DNA of 64,000 nucleotides, taken from the NCBI RefSeq assembly GCF_001028175.1, contig NZ_AEJF01000085.1, positions 89,094 through 153,093 of the forward strand, read 5' to 3'. Shown piece by piece: positions 26,048 to 35,601 of this stretch (the first letter of the stretch is position 1; each line of letters starts with the position of its first letter). The position numbers and the translations under genes were made by a program. The DNA is from Caballeronia mineralivorans PML1(12). GTDB taxonomy: Bacteria; Pseudomonadota; Gammaproteobacteria; Burkholderiales; Burkholderiaceae. Under the pieces are notes generated by a model. That model searched no databases, was not told the origin of the DNA, and was given only the letters and a program-made list of their open reading frames with translations.

Positions 26048-27166
26048 AGGCTTGTCACCGGCTAGCCTGCGTGACTTCGTGAAATCGCTGGGCTGGCAGT
26101 CGCTGCCCGATGGCACTGTGGACGGTCTTTAGGTCCTGCAGCACGCGGCCTTGCCGCGGCGGCAGATCGTCATTCCCATGGATCAAGATGCGCCAGACTA
26201 CGCCGAGGCGTGTGAGCTCGCCTTGTCCAAGCTCGCAGACCTGCAGGGTATGAAGCTGGCCGATCTGATTCAACTCGCTGCCATCTCGCGCGACGACTCC
26301 ATGTACTATCGCGTGACGAGCTGCGGCTCTGTGGATGACGGCCTGCCATTGTCGTTTGCCGCTTCGTTGCTGCTAGGCGCGGAGCAGGTCCTGCTCGCTT
26401 CGGCATGTACTGTATTGCGTCCGCAGACCCATCATCCGCGTCTGCACAGGGGGAAGCCACGCAGCTTGCAGGCCATGCGCGGTTCGGGCATACCGAGCGA
26501 GGCAGCTTCGTGGTCCGCGTGTCGTGTCCCGTCGACGCTATGGAAACGCCTTCCGCACTCACCCATATGAACGAGTCGTTCGTTCGCATGACCATGCTAA
26601 CCGCCAGAAATGGCGTGCGCCAACTCGTTGATGCCATTGAATCGGACACGCTAACCAGCTTTGTAGACTCGCAAAAGCTGGCGGATTCGCCTATCGTTTC
26701 GTCAAATCTTTGCGAAGCGCTCACCCGTCTTCACAATGACGACATGCGCAACAACATCGATATGTCGTTTCGGTGGGCAACAACTGTGGCGTTACCGCAG
26801 AACGTCGCGGCCGGTGAGAACATCAGGATTCAAAGCGATTACTTCGGGCGGATCGACGAAGTGCGCCGCGAATTACGTGCGGTCGAGCGTGACCGCGACG
26901 ACGTATTCATCGGAACGGTCGAGCATCTGAACGGGGAATTCGATATTGAAGGAAATCGGGCCGGCGAGGTAGTCGTGGCGCTGCTCTTGCGCGACGACGA
27001 GACCATCAAGGCACGCGTCGTACCCGATCAGGAACAGTATGCGAGAGCAGTTGCCACCCACCTTGACGATCGCACCTTCGTTCGGATCGCGGGGCGCCTG
27101 CGTCCAGGTCGCCAACCGCGTACGCTGATCGACGTGACGAGCTTTAGCCTGATCGGTCCCAGTTAG
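26037..27166 (+). pseudogene. Partner of DUF4365 gene, broken by nonsense and frameshift
   Basis: ATG at 26037 overlaps the DUF4365 gene by 11 bp. Codons 1-31 (MALKGLSPASLRDFVKSLGW...) end at TAG 26130-26132. The same frame then continues as coding (RRQIVIPMDQDAPDYAEACE, FAASLLLGAEQVLLASAC) to a run of five G at 26449-26453. From there the coding frame shifts (TERGSFVVRVSCPVDAM, SFRWATTVALPQ, FIGTVEHLNGEFDIEGNR, GRLRPGRQPRTLIDVTSFSLI) to 27166. Adding one G restores HRGEATQLAG across the joint. The intact protein would be ~375 residues. No named family recognised. Conserved-looking halves show recent damage, or sequencing errors. Confidence 0.7.
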
Positions 27167-27204
27167 CCCAGCTCGCCCGTGAAACAAACTATATGGGCGA
27201 TCGT

Positions 27205-28260
27205 TTAACGGTCTATCCCCAACAGCTCCCGTATCTCCTCACCGTTCGCGCTGCTGCCAGCGAAATCATCGAAGGCGCGATCCGCCACGCGAATAATATG
27301 CTCGCGGATATACGCCGCTCCTTCCCGCGCGCCATCCTCAGGATGCTTCAACGCACATTCCCATTCAAGCACTGCCCAGCCTGGAAAGTCGTATTGCGCC
27401 ATCTTCGAGAAGATCGCGCCAAAGTCGATCTGCCCGTCGCCAAGCGATCGGAACCGCCCCGCCCGATCCACCCAGCCGGAATAACCGCCGTACGCGCCTT
27501 GTCGGCCGTTGGGGCGAAACTCCGCGTCCTTCACATGGAAGGCCTTGATGCGCTCATGATAGATATCGATGAACTGAAGGTAGTCCAGTTGCTGCAGCAT
27601 GAAGTGACTGGGGTCGAAGAGAATGTTTGCGCGCGGATGATTGTCCACTGCGGCGAGAAAACGATCAAACGTCACGCCGTCATGCAAATCTTCACCGGGA
27701 TGCAACTCATAGCAAACATCCACGCCAGCCTGGTCGAAGGCATCCAGCAGCGGACGCCAGCGCCGCGCCAGCTCATCGAACGCAGCTTCCACCAGACCTT
27801 GCGGCCGCTGCGGCCAAGGATACAAATAAGGCCACGCCAGCGCGCCTGAGAACGTCACATGCGCGCGCAACCCCAAGCGCTTCGACGCCACCGCCGCGAA
27901 CCCGACCTGCTCGATCGCCCAAGCCGTGCGCGCCTTGGGATCGCCGCGAACGTGCGCTGCGGCGAAGCCGTCGAAGAGCGTGTCGTAAGCGGGATGAACC
28001 GCGACGAGTTGCCCCTGCAAATGCGTCGATAACTCCGTGATGCACACGCCAGCGTCATCCACTACACGACGCAGATCGTTGCAATAGGCATCGCTCTTCG
28101 CAGCTTGCTCGAGGTCGATCAGCCGCGGATCGCACGGCACCTGAATGCCTTCGTAACCCAGTCCCTTCGCCCAACCCGCGAGATGCGCGAGATTGTCGAA
28201 GGGCAACGTGTCGCCGAGAAACTGCGCCAGGAAAATGGCCGGGCCTTTGATGGTTTTCAT
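27205..28260 (-). CDS. Sugar phosphate isomerase/epimerase family protein
   Basis: 351 residues, xylose-isomerase-like TIM barrel (AP-endonuclease-2 superfamily). VDVCYELHPGEDLHDG has the metal-binding Glu, NILFDPSHFMLQ the Asp and His, and IKAFHVKDAEFRPNG the second His. VLEWECALKHPEDGAREGA supplies the final Glu. It is the last gene of a LacI-headed sugar ABC operon, 43 bp after the binding protein, so it likely processes the imported sugar or polyol. Substrate unknown. The ATG at 28258-28260 is chosen over a TTG or other start at 28299 inside the preceding gap. Confidence 0.87.
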   Translation of the reverse strand: MKTIKGPAIFLAQFLGDTLPFDNLAHLAGWAKGLGYEGIQVPCDPRLIDLEQAAKSDAYCNDLRRVVDDAGVCITELSTHLQGQLVAVHPAYDTLFDGFAAAHVRGDPKARTAWAIEQVGFAAVASKRLGLRAHVTFSGALAWPYLYPWPQRPQGLVEAAFDELARRWRPLLDAFDQAGVDVCYELHPGEDLHDGVTFDRFLAAVDNHPRANILFDPSHFMLQQLDYLQFIDIYHERIKAFHVKDAEFRPNGRQGAYGGYSGWVDRAGRFRSLGDGQIDFGAIFSKMAQYDFPGWAVLEWECALKHPEDGAREGAAYIREHIIRVADRAFDDFAGSSANGEEIRELLGIDR

Positions 28261-28303
28261 GAGCGTCGATCCGCAAACATATCTGTCTTCAAGCGCCAAG
28301 AAC

Positions 28304-29254
28304 TCAGAACGGCGAGTTCGGATAGTAGAACTGTTTGGCGTTCTCCTTCGTGATCAACACCGAAGGAATAATGGTCGTAGCCGGCAAATTCTCTCCCTTC
28401 AAACGCGCTTCGGCGGTGAGCTTGATGGCGTCGTAGATGAACTTGGGCGAGTACGAAACATCCGCCTGGACCAGCTTGTCGCCGTCCATGATCCGCTTGA
28501 CCGCCTCCTTCGATCCCGCGCCGCCGAAGACCTGCTTGATGTCCGTACGCTTCGCCTGATCGATGGCCTTCAGCACGCCGATCATCATGTCGTCGTCGGC
28601 CGCCCAAACTGCATCGATATGCTTGAAGCGCGTGAGGTAATCCTGCATCACCTTGAACGCATCGTCGCGATTCCAGTTGGCGTATTTCGCGTCGAGGACC
28701 TTCATGTCGGGATGCTGCTTGATCACCGATTCAAACGCGGCCCAGCGTTCGTTATCAAGCGTGGTCGGGATGCCGCGCAACGCGACAATATCGCCTTTGC
28801 CGTCCATCGTCTTCGCCAGATACTCCGCCGGCAACTTGCCGAATGCGGTGTTGTCGCCCGCTACGTACGCGTCTTGCGCGCTCGTATCAGTCAGCCCGCG
28901 ATCCACCACCGTCACGTACACGCCCTTCTTCTTGACCTGCGCCACCGGCTGCGTCAGCGACGCCGATTCGAACGGGAAAATCACCAGCGCGTTGATCTTG
29001 TTCACCGTCACAAGATCCTGCAACTGGTTGGCTTGTTCCGGCGCGCCGCCCGCCGTCTTGATGATGATCTTCAGGTCGGGATGCGCCTTTTCGAGTTCTT
29101 TTTTAGCCTCGTTGGCCCACCACACAATGCCGCCGGTAAAGCCATGCGTGGCGGTTGGAATCGCTACGCCGAGCGTGACTTTATCGGCGGCGATAGCCGA
29201 GACGGCGCTCGCCGCCAACGTTAATGCGCCGAGTGCGCGAAGAATGTTTTTCAT
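28304..29254 (-). CDS. Sugar ABC transporter substrate-binding protein
   Basis: 316 residues, pentose/hexose (RbsB-like) cluster B binding protein. The signal peptide (~1-22, ends SAIAA) exports it to the periplasm. [31 protein letters not shown] starts lobe 1, [18 protein letters not shown] and [17 protein letters not shown] are conserved lobe-2 stretches. GGAGAC precedes the ATG. It follows the permease gene by 63 bp. WW in the first-lobe region is the probable sugar-stacking surface. The sugar is not identifiable. Confidence 0.93.
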   Translation of the reverse strand: MKNILRALGALTLAASAVSAIAADKVTLGVAIPTATHGFTGGIVWWANEAKKELEKAHPDLKIIIKTAGGAPEQANQLQDLVTVNKINALVIFPFESASLTQPVAQVKKKGVYVTVVDRGLTDTSAQDAYVAGDNTAFGKLPAEYLAKTMDGKGDIVALRGIPTTLDNERWAAFESVIKQHPDMKVLDAKYANWNRDDAFKVMQDYLTRFKHIDAVWAADDDMMIGVLKAIDQAKRTDIKQVFGGAGSKEAVKRIMDGDKLVQADVSYSPKFIYDAIKLTAEARLKGENLPATTIIPSVLITKENAKQFYYPNSPF

Positions 29255-29317
29255 GCTGTGTCTCCATTGTTATGACGGGCGCCCGACAGTATTTCGAGGG
29301 CACGGTTCGAACACACT

Positions 29318-30334
29318 TCAACGACGTCCACGCTGCAAAAACGCTACGAAGATAATCACGGCGCCCTGCACTGCCGCATTGAGATACACGCTGATAATGC
29401 TGGTGAGATTCAAGATGTTTGCTATCACCGACAACAAAATCGCGCCGATCACCGTGCCGATCACACGCCCTTCCCCACCCCTGAGCGCGGTCCCGCCAAC
29501 GACCACCGCCGCGATCGCTTCAAGCTCCCATAGCAGGCCGGTAGTAGGCGTTGCAGATCCGAGGCGCGGCACGTACAGCACCGTTGCAACACCCACGCAA
29601 AGCCCGAGCAGCACGTACGTGACGATCTTCACGGTATCCACGCGAATAGCCGCATAACGCGCCACCTGTTCATTCGAGCCGATGGCCTGCACATGCCGCC
29701 CGAACACCGTGCGATTCAGCACGACCACACCGCCCGCCGCGACGATGAGAAACACCCAGATAGGCACAGGTATGCCGAAGAGACTCGCGTAATACACGGG
29801 GCCATAGAGATCGGACAAATTGTTGTCGAGCGTCAGCGCGCCACCGTCTGCGAGCCAGGTCAGCACTGCACGAAAAATTCCGAGCGTCCCCAGTGTCACG
29901 ATGAATGGTTCTATGCGTCCCTTGGTCACGAGCAGGCCATGAGCCCAACCGAAAAGACCTCCTAAAACAAGGGCTAAAACGATCCCGATCGCGATGATGG
30001 CGAGTGGCGCGAAAGTAAATCCGCCCATGCCGTGCGCGAGCGCATTCATGATCCAGATCATGCTGCCCGCGATCAGCGCGGCCATCGACCCGACCGACAA
30101 ATCGATGCCGCCCGAGATGATCACGAAGGTCATCCCCACCGAGATGATGCCGATGAAGGAGGTTCGCGTGAGAACGTTCATCGCGTTGTCGAAGGTGGCG
30201 AAATCCGGGTTCAGCAGCGTGCCGCCAATGCACAGCGCGACCAGCCCGAGCAGTGGCCCGACGCCGTGCAGCCGCCGCGCGAAACCGCCTAAGCGGCTCG
30301 ATCCTTCAACGCCTTCAGTGTGTGCCGGTCGCAT
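29318..30334 (-). CDS. Sugar ABC transporter permease (RbsC-like)
   Basis: 338 residues with eight to ten membrane helices. [29 protein letters not shown] is the hallmark of RbsC/XylH permeases, [30 protein letters not shown] and [26 protein letters not shown] (coupling helix) follow. Its start overlaps the end of the ATPase frame by 20 bp. The partner ATPase is frameshifted, so the transporter may be inactive unless the lesion is an error or is suppressed. Confidence 0.93.
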   Translation of the reverse strand: MRPAHTEGVEGSSRLGGFARRLHGVGPLLGLVALCIGGTLLNPDFATFDNAMNVLTRTSFIGIISVGMTFVIISGGIDLSVGSMAALIAGSMIWIMNALAHGMGGFTFAPLAIIAIGIVLALVLGGLFGWAHGLLVTKGRIEPFIVTLGTLGIFRAVLTWLADGGALTLDNNLSDLYGPVYYASLFGIPVPIWVFLIVAAGGVVVLNRTVFGRHVQAIGSNEQVARYAAIRVDTVKIVTYVLLGLCVGVATVLYVPRLGSATPTTGLLWELEAIAAVVVGGTALRGGEGRVIGTVIGAILLSVIANILNLTSIISVYLNAAVQGAVIIFVAFLQRGRR

Positions 30335-31807
30335 GCGCGATCAACCTCTCTTCAGTCAGATGGTTTTCGCCGAGCGTGGCGACTAGCTGGCCTCCGCGCA
30401 TCACCGCCACGCGATGGCACAGGCCGATCAGCTCAATCAGTTCTGATGAAATGACGATCACCGCACGGCCTTCGGCTGCAAGCGCGTGGATCAGGAAATA
30501 GATGTCACGTTTTGCACCGACGTCGACACCGCGAGTGGGTTCGTCGAGGACCACCACACGCGGGTCGGGATGCAGGAACTTGGCGAGCGCGAGCTTTTGC
30601 TGGTTGCCGCCCGATAACATCCGCGCGCGGCTCGCCAGATTGCCGGTGCGGATACCGAAGTCGCCGACCGCCTTTTTCAGCGCATCGCGTTCCGCTTGAG
30701 CGTCGAGTAGTGGATGCGCGTAGCGTTCGAGCGTCATCATCGTGAGGTTGTCTTTCAAGGCCATGTCGACGTGAAGGCCGCGCCCCTTCCGGTCCTCGCT
30801 CAAGTAAGTGATGCCGTGTTTCATCGCGTCACGGGGATTGCGCGGGTTGATGTGCTCGCCGTCGAGCGTAATGCGTCCCGCAGTGCGTGGCCGCAGGCCG
30901 ATTAAGCCCTCGAAGAGTTCCGTGCGCCCCGCACCCACGAGTCCCGCGAAGCCGAACACTTCGCCCGCCCGCACCGAGAAACTCACGTTCTCGGCCCAGC
31001 CCGGCACGTAGGCGTTATCGACCTTGAACGCGACGCGAGCGTCGGCGGCAAGCGCGGGTTTGTCGGGGAACATGTCGGACACTTCGCGCCCAACCATCAG
31101 GTTCGCCATCTGCTGGCGCGTGGTCGCCGCAGTGGGCCCGCGTGCGACGAAGCGGCCGTCGCGCATCACGATGATCTCGTCGGTTACGCGCTCGACTTCG
31201 TCTAGCTTGTGCGAGATATAAACGATGGTCACGCCGTCTTCTTTCAACCGCGCCATCAAGGCGAACAGACGTTGCGTTTCAGCGGGCGTAAGCGTGGCTG
31301 TCGGCTCGTCCATGATCAGCAGGCGTGCATCGCGCAGCATCGCCTTGGCGATTTCAACGAGCTGTTTTTCCGCGACAATCAGGTCGCGTCGCGCACTCTT
31401 GTATCCGGGTGCTTGTGCAGGCCAACATCGGCGAGACGCGCGCTTGCCGCTTCGCGCATGGCGGGTTCATCGAGGAAGAGACCGCGCCGCTTTTCATGAC
31501 CGAGAAACATGTTCTGCACGATGCTCAAATGATCCGCGAGGTTCAGTTCCTGATGGATCAGCACAATGCCCTTGGCTTCGGCATCGCGGGAACTGTCGAA
31601 GGTCTTGAGCACGCCGTCGATGGACACCGTGCCCGCCGTCGGGCGTTCATAGCCGGCCAGGATCTTCATCAGCGTCGACTTGCCCGCGCCGTTCTCGCCA
31701 AGCAGCCCGTAGATGCGCCCGGGGACGAGATCGAAGCTCACGCCATGCAGCACGCGAACCGGTCCGAACTGTTTTTCGATGTTATCGAAGCTGACGGCCA
31801 GGCTCAT
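30315..31807 (-). pseudogene. Sugar ABC ATPase (RbsA-like), frameshifted by GCGAC duplication
   Basis: Two halves of a ~500-residue double-ATPase lie in different minus frames. From ATG 31805-31807 the first part has Walker A (GLLGENGAGKSTLMKIL) and Q-loop (VLIHQELNLADHLS), then DVGLHKHPDTRVRD and an early stop near 31379. The rest continues LIVAEKQLVEIAKAM, LIMDEPTATLTPAE (Walker B), ISHKLDEV, and the second domain (FGFAGLVGAGRTEL, LSGGNQQKLALAKFL). GCGAC occurs twice in tandem at 31383-31392 (plus strand GTCGCGTCGC). Removing one copy restores VRDLIVAEKQLVEIAK, which aligns residue by residue to RbsA. Truncated product lacks Walker B. Confidence 0.85.
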
Positions 31808-31809
31808 GA

Positions 31810-32829
31810 TCACGCGCTCCTTCGTATCATCAGCTTGTGCGGCAGGAGCACGCCGGGCACATGCGCGTTCGGTTCGCGCAGGCGTTTGAGCAGCAGGCGC
31901 GCGGCCGTTTCTCCGAGTTCGCGCATGGGTTGGGCAACCGTGGTGAGCGGTGGATCGATTTGCGCGGCGACGGCGATATCGTCGAAACCCATCACCGCCA
32001 TGTCGTCCGGCACGCGCAGGCCCGCGCCGCGCAGGCCGTTGATCACGCCGATGGCGAGCGTGTCGGATACGGCGAACACTGCCGTTGGCCGGTTACGGCG
32101 CAGACGTGTCAGCTTGCGTGCGGCGCTTTCGCCGGCTGCGTAATCGAGGGTATCGAGATCAATGTGCCAGGCAGGATCGGCGTCGACACCGGCTGCGCTC
32201 AGCGCATCGCGATACCCTTCTGCGCGCTGGCGGCTATATAAATATCCGTGGCCCGAATTGATCAGCGCGATTTTCCGGTGGCCCCGGCTGAGCAAGTGGC
32301 GTACGGCGTCGCCGGCGGCTTGAAAGTTATCTATGCCTACGTACGGCACGCCCGCCGCGGGGTCGAATTCGCAGCACGCGACCCAGGGCAACGTGGCCGC
32401 TTCTTCGGCGAGTGCTTGTTGGACGGCGGCGGGATCGAGGCAGATTGCGCCGTCGGCGCGGCGGCCGCGGAGTAGATCGAAGTAACTGCGTTCGCGGCCG
32501 GGGTCGGCGCCGGTATCGCATAGCAGCATGAAATAGCCGTTCTGGCGGGCGACGCTGTCGATGCCGCGCACGATGGCCGCGTAGAACGGATTGCCGAAGT
32601 CGGGGACCATGGTGAGCAACATGCGGCTTTCCGCAGTGCGCAAATTGCGGGCGAGTTCATTGACGCGATAGCCGCTGGCCGCGACTGCCGCGAGAACCTT
32701 GTCGCGGGTTGGTTCGCGGACATTGGTGTGACCGTTGAGGACGCGGGACACTGTGGCGACGGAGACGCCCGCTTTCAACGCGACGTCGGAGATCGAGATT
32801 TCATCGGCGGTGCGAAACGAATCTGTCAT
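31810..32829 (-). CDS. LacI-family transcriptional regulator of sugar operon
   Basis: 339 residues. The HTH plus hinge (ISISDVALKAGVSVATVSRVLNGHTNVREPTRDKV) is followed by a periplasmic-binding-like ligand domain (MLLTMVPDFGNPFYAAIVRGIDSVARQ ... DDMAVMGFDDIAVAAQIDPPLTTVAQP). First gene of the operon: its TGA is two bases from the ATPase ATG, with AAGGAG in its last codons. An 18-bp palindromic operator lies 23 bp upstream of the start, so autorepression of the whole operon with sugar as inducer is likely. ATG 32827-32829 preferred; a TTG three codons upstream is possible. Confidence 0.92.
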   Translation of the reverse strand: MTDSFRTADEISISDVALKAGVSVATVSRVLNGHTNVREPTRDKVLAAVAASGYRVNELARNLRTAESRMLLTMVPDFGNPFYAAIVRGIDSVARQNGYFMLLCDTGADPGRERSYFDLLRGRRADGAICLDPAAVQQALAEEAATLPWVACCEFDPAAGVPYVGIDNFQAAGDAVRHLLSRGHRKIALINSGHGYLYSRQRAEGYRDALSAAGVDADPAWHIDLDTLDYAAGESAARKLTRLRRNRPTAVFAVSDTLAIGVINGLRGAGLRVPDDMAVMGFDDIAVAAQIDPPLTTVAQPMRELGETAARLLLKRLREPNAHVPGVLLPHKLMIRRSA

Positions 32830-32851
32830 TTGTTTCAACCCGCTGCCCGCG

Positions 32852-32869
32852 AATGTAATGGATTACATT
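32852..32869. promoter_or_regulatory. LacI-type palindromic operator
   Basis: AATGTAAT GG ATTACATT: perfect 8+8 dyad with a 2-base centre, 23 bp upstream of the LacI gene start. AT-rich arms in a GC-rich context and the position at the head of the operon make it a strong autoregulatory operator candidate. Confidence 0.75.
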
Positions 32870-33030
32870 ATTGAAGTGAGCGCGGGGCGTTTGCGATAGG
32901 GACAAACGCGGAGGGGGCGTTCGCCCACTACTCAGCGCCGCGCGAAATCCCTGCCCGAGCGCGAACGAAACCGAAAAGAGCGCATACTATCCCCCCTTCC
33001 CCCAGCGCGACCCAACACCGCGCGCCCTTA

Positions 33031-33734
33031 ATGCCCGGTTACCTGACCAAGCAACAAACATCGCCGTCGCGGGCGTCGACGACCTGATCATCCGCTCGCT
33101 GCTAGACCTTCAGCAATTCTCCGATCCCACCGGCGACGCCGAACGAATCGGCATCTCTTCGGCCATGTGGCCGCTGTTCGGCATGCTGTGGCCGTCCGGC
33201 GCACACCTCGCCGCACGCCTCGCCTTACGGCCAGTCCTGGTCGGTGAACGAATTCTCGAAATCGGCTGCGGACTGGCGCTGGCAAGTCTCGTCGGACACC
33301 GGCGCGGTGCAGATGTGACCGCCAGCGATTGTCATCCATTGACCGCGGACTTCCTGAAAGAAAACCTGCGCCTGAACCATCTGCCGCCCATGAAATACCG
33401 GCACGGCAACTGGTCCATCCCCGAGCTCGAAGACACACTGAAAGACGAAGCAGGACGCCATATCGTCGACGGTCGCTTCGACCTGATCATGGGCAGCGAC
33501 CTGCTCTATGAACGCGATGCCAACGCGACGCTCGCGGCGTTCATCGGACTGCATGCATCGTCCACAGCCGAGGTCTGGATCGTAGACCCCGACCGGGGTA
33601 ATCGTGCCGCGTTCAACCGCCAAATGGGCGAACGCGGTTTTCAAATGCGCGAGGAACGGCTGGATCGCATCGCCTTCGACGATACCGCCGCATATAAAGG
33701 CCGCCTGCTGATCTATCGTTTCAACGACGCATGA
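33031..33734 (+). pseudogene. Class I SAM-dependent methyltransferase with disrupted 5' end
   Basis: The body frame reads NIAVAGVDDLIIRSLLDLQQF, then ISSAMWPLFGMLWPSGAHLA, ILEIGCGLALASLVGHRRGADVTASDCHP (SAM motif I and acidic loop) and FDLIMGSDLLYERD, ending at 33734. It resembles Nnt1/METTL-type protein methyltransferases. There is no start codon for the clearly coding stretch before the ATG at 33165, which lies inside the conserved region. An ATG at 33031 in another frame encodes MPGYLTKQQ, a plausible N-terminus. One missing base near 33050-33060 would join them. If translated from 33165 the protein is 189 residues and lacks its N-terminal helices. Confidence 0.6.
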
Positions 33735-33752
33735 AGCCGCAAGCGCACTGAA

Positions 33753-35564
33753 TCACCCAAACGTGAACGCATACGCCTCGACACCGGGGTCCAGGAATTC
33801 AATGGTGAAGGTGCGATCCTTTACGTCACCTGTCTGGCGCACCAGCTGATATAAGCGCTGCTCAGTCACCGTGCCGGTGCCGTCGGCCTTCACATCCGTA
33901 CCGTGCGCGTCGCCCGGCGCAGCGCCGTCTATGCTGACGCGAAACCTCACCGGCTTGTTGTCCTTTCCAGGTCCCAGCACGAGATGCAGGTCGCGTGCAT
34001 GAAATCGATACACAATGGTCCCCGTCGATGCCGCGAGCGTCGCTTGCTCCGCGCCCACTTTCCATGCACCCGCAAGGCCCCAGTTGTTGAGCGCGAGTTG
34101 CGCCGGTGCGGCATACGCGTGAACCCGGTCATGCGGCTCGCCTCCCCGACCAGCAAAGTTCTCGGCGCGTTCGTAGCCCACATAGGTTTCCGGTGACAGC
34201 ATGTCGGTGTTATCGGCGGCCATTTGCACGCCCTTTGCCGAGGTGTCGCTGACCATCGCCGCGGCGCTCGCGTGACCGGCTTCTGCCAATAACTGCTGGA
34301 TCACCTGTTCCGAATGCGCATAGTCGCCTTCGCCAAAGTGGTGGAAGCGAATCTGCCCCTTGGCATCGACGAAATAATGCGCCGGCCAGTACTGGTTGCC
34401 GAACGCACGCCAGATGGCGTAGTTGTTATCGATCGCAACCGGATAGTCGATACCGAGATCGTGCGTCGCCCGCTTGACGTTGTCCACGTTGCGCTCAAAT
34501 GCAAACTCCGGTGCGTGCACGCCGATCACCACTAGCCCTTGATCGCGATACTTCTGCGCCCACGCTTTCACGTAAGGCAGCGAGCGCAAACAGTTGATGC
34601 ACGAGTAAGTCCAGAAGTCGACGAGCACCACCTTGCCACGCAGATCCTGTGCCGTCAGCGGCGACGAATTGAGCCACTGAATGGCGCCGGACAGCGGCGG
34701 CAATTCGCCTTCCACGGGCAGCGGCGCCTCGACGCTCGCAGCTGCACGCATCATCGCGGGTGCGGCGGCGGCATCGGTTGCCGTGGTGGTCTGGGCAGGC
34801 GTGGCCGCGTCATTGTTCACCGGCTTCGCAGGCATCGAACCGCCTGAAAGACGGTCCACCAGTTTCTGTTCGATGCCACCCGTTGCAACCGTCGATACAC
34901 GCGCCAGCACGCCGGTGTCCAGTCCCAATGAGATCGCGACAACACCCAGCAACATCGCAGCGCCAATACCCCGGCGAATCCACTCGCCCGCGCCAAGCGA
35001 GCGTTTCATCGCGGCAAACACGCGGCCGCCGATCAGCAAGGCCACCGCCAGCGATGTCGCTGCACCGACCGCGTAAGCGACCAGCAGTAGCGTCGTGCCG
35101 ACGCTTGCGCCGCGCAGTGCTGCACCCGTCAGCACGAGGCCGAGAATCGGGCCGGCGCACGGCGCCCACAGCAAACCGGTGGCAATACCCAGCAGAAACG
35201 ATGAGCTCGCGCGCACTTGTTGTCCGTCGGCTTGGGCAAATTCGGAGAGCCGGTTGCCGGCGCTGACCAGCGGGCGCATCAGGCGCTCGGCGAAGCTAGG
35301 CAACAGCAAGGTCAGGCCGAAGATGCCCAGCAAGGCGACAGCAAGCCAGCGGCCATACTGGTTCGCTTGCGTCACCCAGCCGCCACCTACCGCGGCGAGC
35401 GTCGCGACTACCGCGAAGGTGATGGCCATGCCGGCAAGCAGAGGCAGGCCGCTACGCACGAACGGTTGATCCGCCCGCGAGAACACGAAGGGGAGCACAG
35501 GCAGGATGCAGGGGCTCAGGATGGTGAGCGCGCCGCCAAGATAAGCCAGGACGATGAGTAACAT
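33753..35564 (-). CDS. dipZ: DipZ-like CcdA-thioredoxin fusion
   Basis: 603 residues. Residues ~1-210 are a CcdA/DsbD-type membrane domain with six helices and two redox cysteines (ILSPCILPVLPF, LLWAPCAGPIL). A linker (~225-285) is rich in Ala/Thr/Pro. A TlpA-like thioredoxin domain follows (VDFWTYSCINCLRSLPY, CINC active site), with an RxxPTHYFVD-like WPAHYFVDAKG segment. Residues ~440-603 form a C-terminal carbohydrate-binding-like domain seen in DipZ. It moves electrons from cytosolic thioredoxin to periplasmic partners. It lies 37 bp downstream of an exported MsrB, its likely client. Confidence 0.9.
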   Translation of the reverse strand: MLLIVLAYLGGALTILSPCILPVLPFVFSRADQPFVRSGLPLLAGMAITFAVVATLAAVGGGWVTQANQYGRWLAVALLGIFGLTLLLPSFAERLMRPLVSAGNRLSEFAQADGQQVRASSSFLLGIATGLLWAPCAGPILGLVLTGAALRGASVGTTLLLVAYAVGAATSLAVALLIGGRVFAAMKRSLGAGEWIRRGIGAAMLLGVVAISLGLDTGVLARVSTVATGGIEQKLVDRLSGGSMPAKPVNNDAATPAQTTTATDAAAAPAMMRAAASVEAPLPVEGELPPLSGAIQWLNSSPLTAQDLRGKVVLVDFWTYSCINCLRSLPYVKAWAQKYRDQGLVVIGVHAPEFAFERNVDNVKRATHDLGIDYPVAIDNNYAIWRAFGNQYWPAHYFVDAKGQIRFHHFGEGDYAHSEQVIQQLLAEAGHASAAAMVSDTSAKGVQMAADNTDMLSPETYVGYERAENFAGRGGEPHDRVHAYAAPAQLALNNWGLAGAWKVGAEQATLAASTGTIVYRFHARDLHLVLGPGKDNKPVRFRVSIDGAAPGDAHGTDVKADGTGTVTEQRLYQLVRQTGDVKDRTFTIEFLDPGVEAYAFTFG

Positions 35565-35601
35565 GAGCGTGAGGTTTCTTAGGGGTTTTAGCTTCGCGTA
35601 T

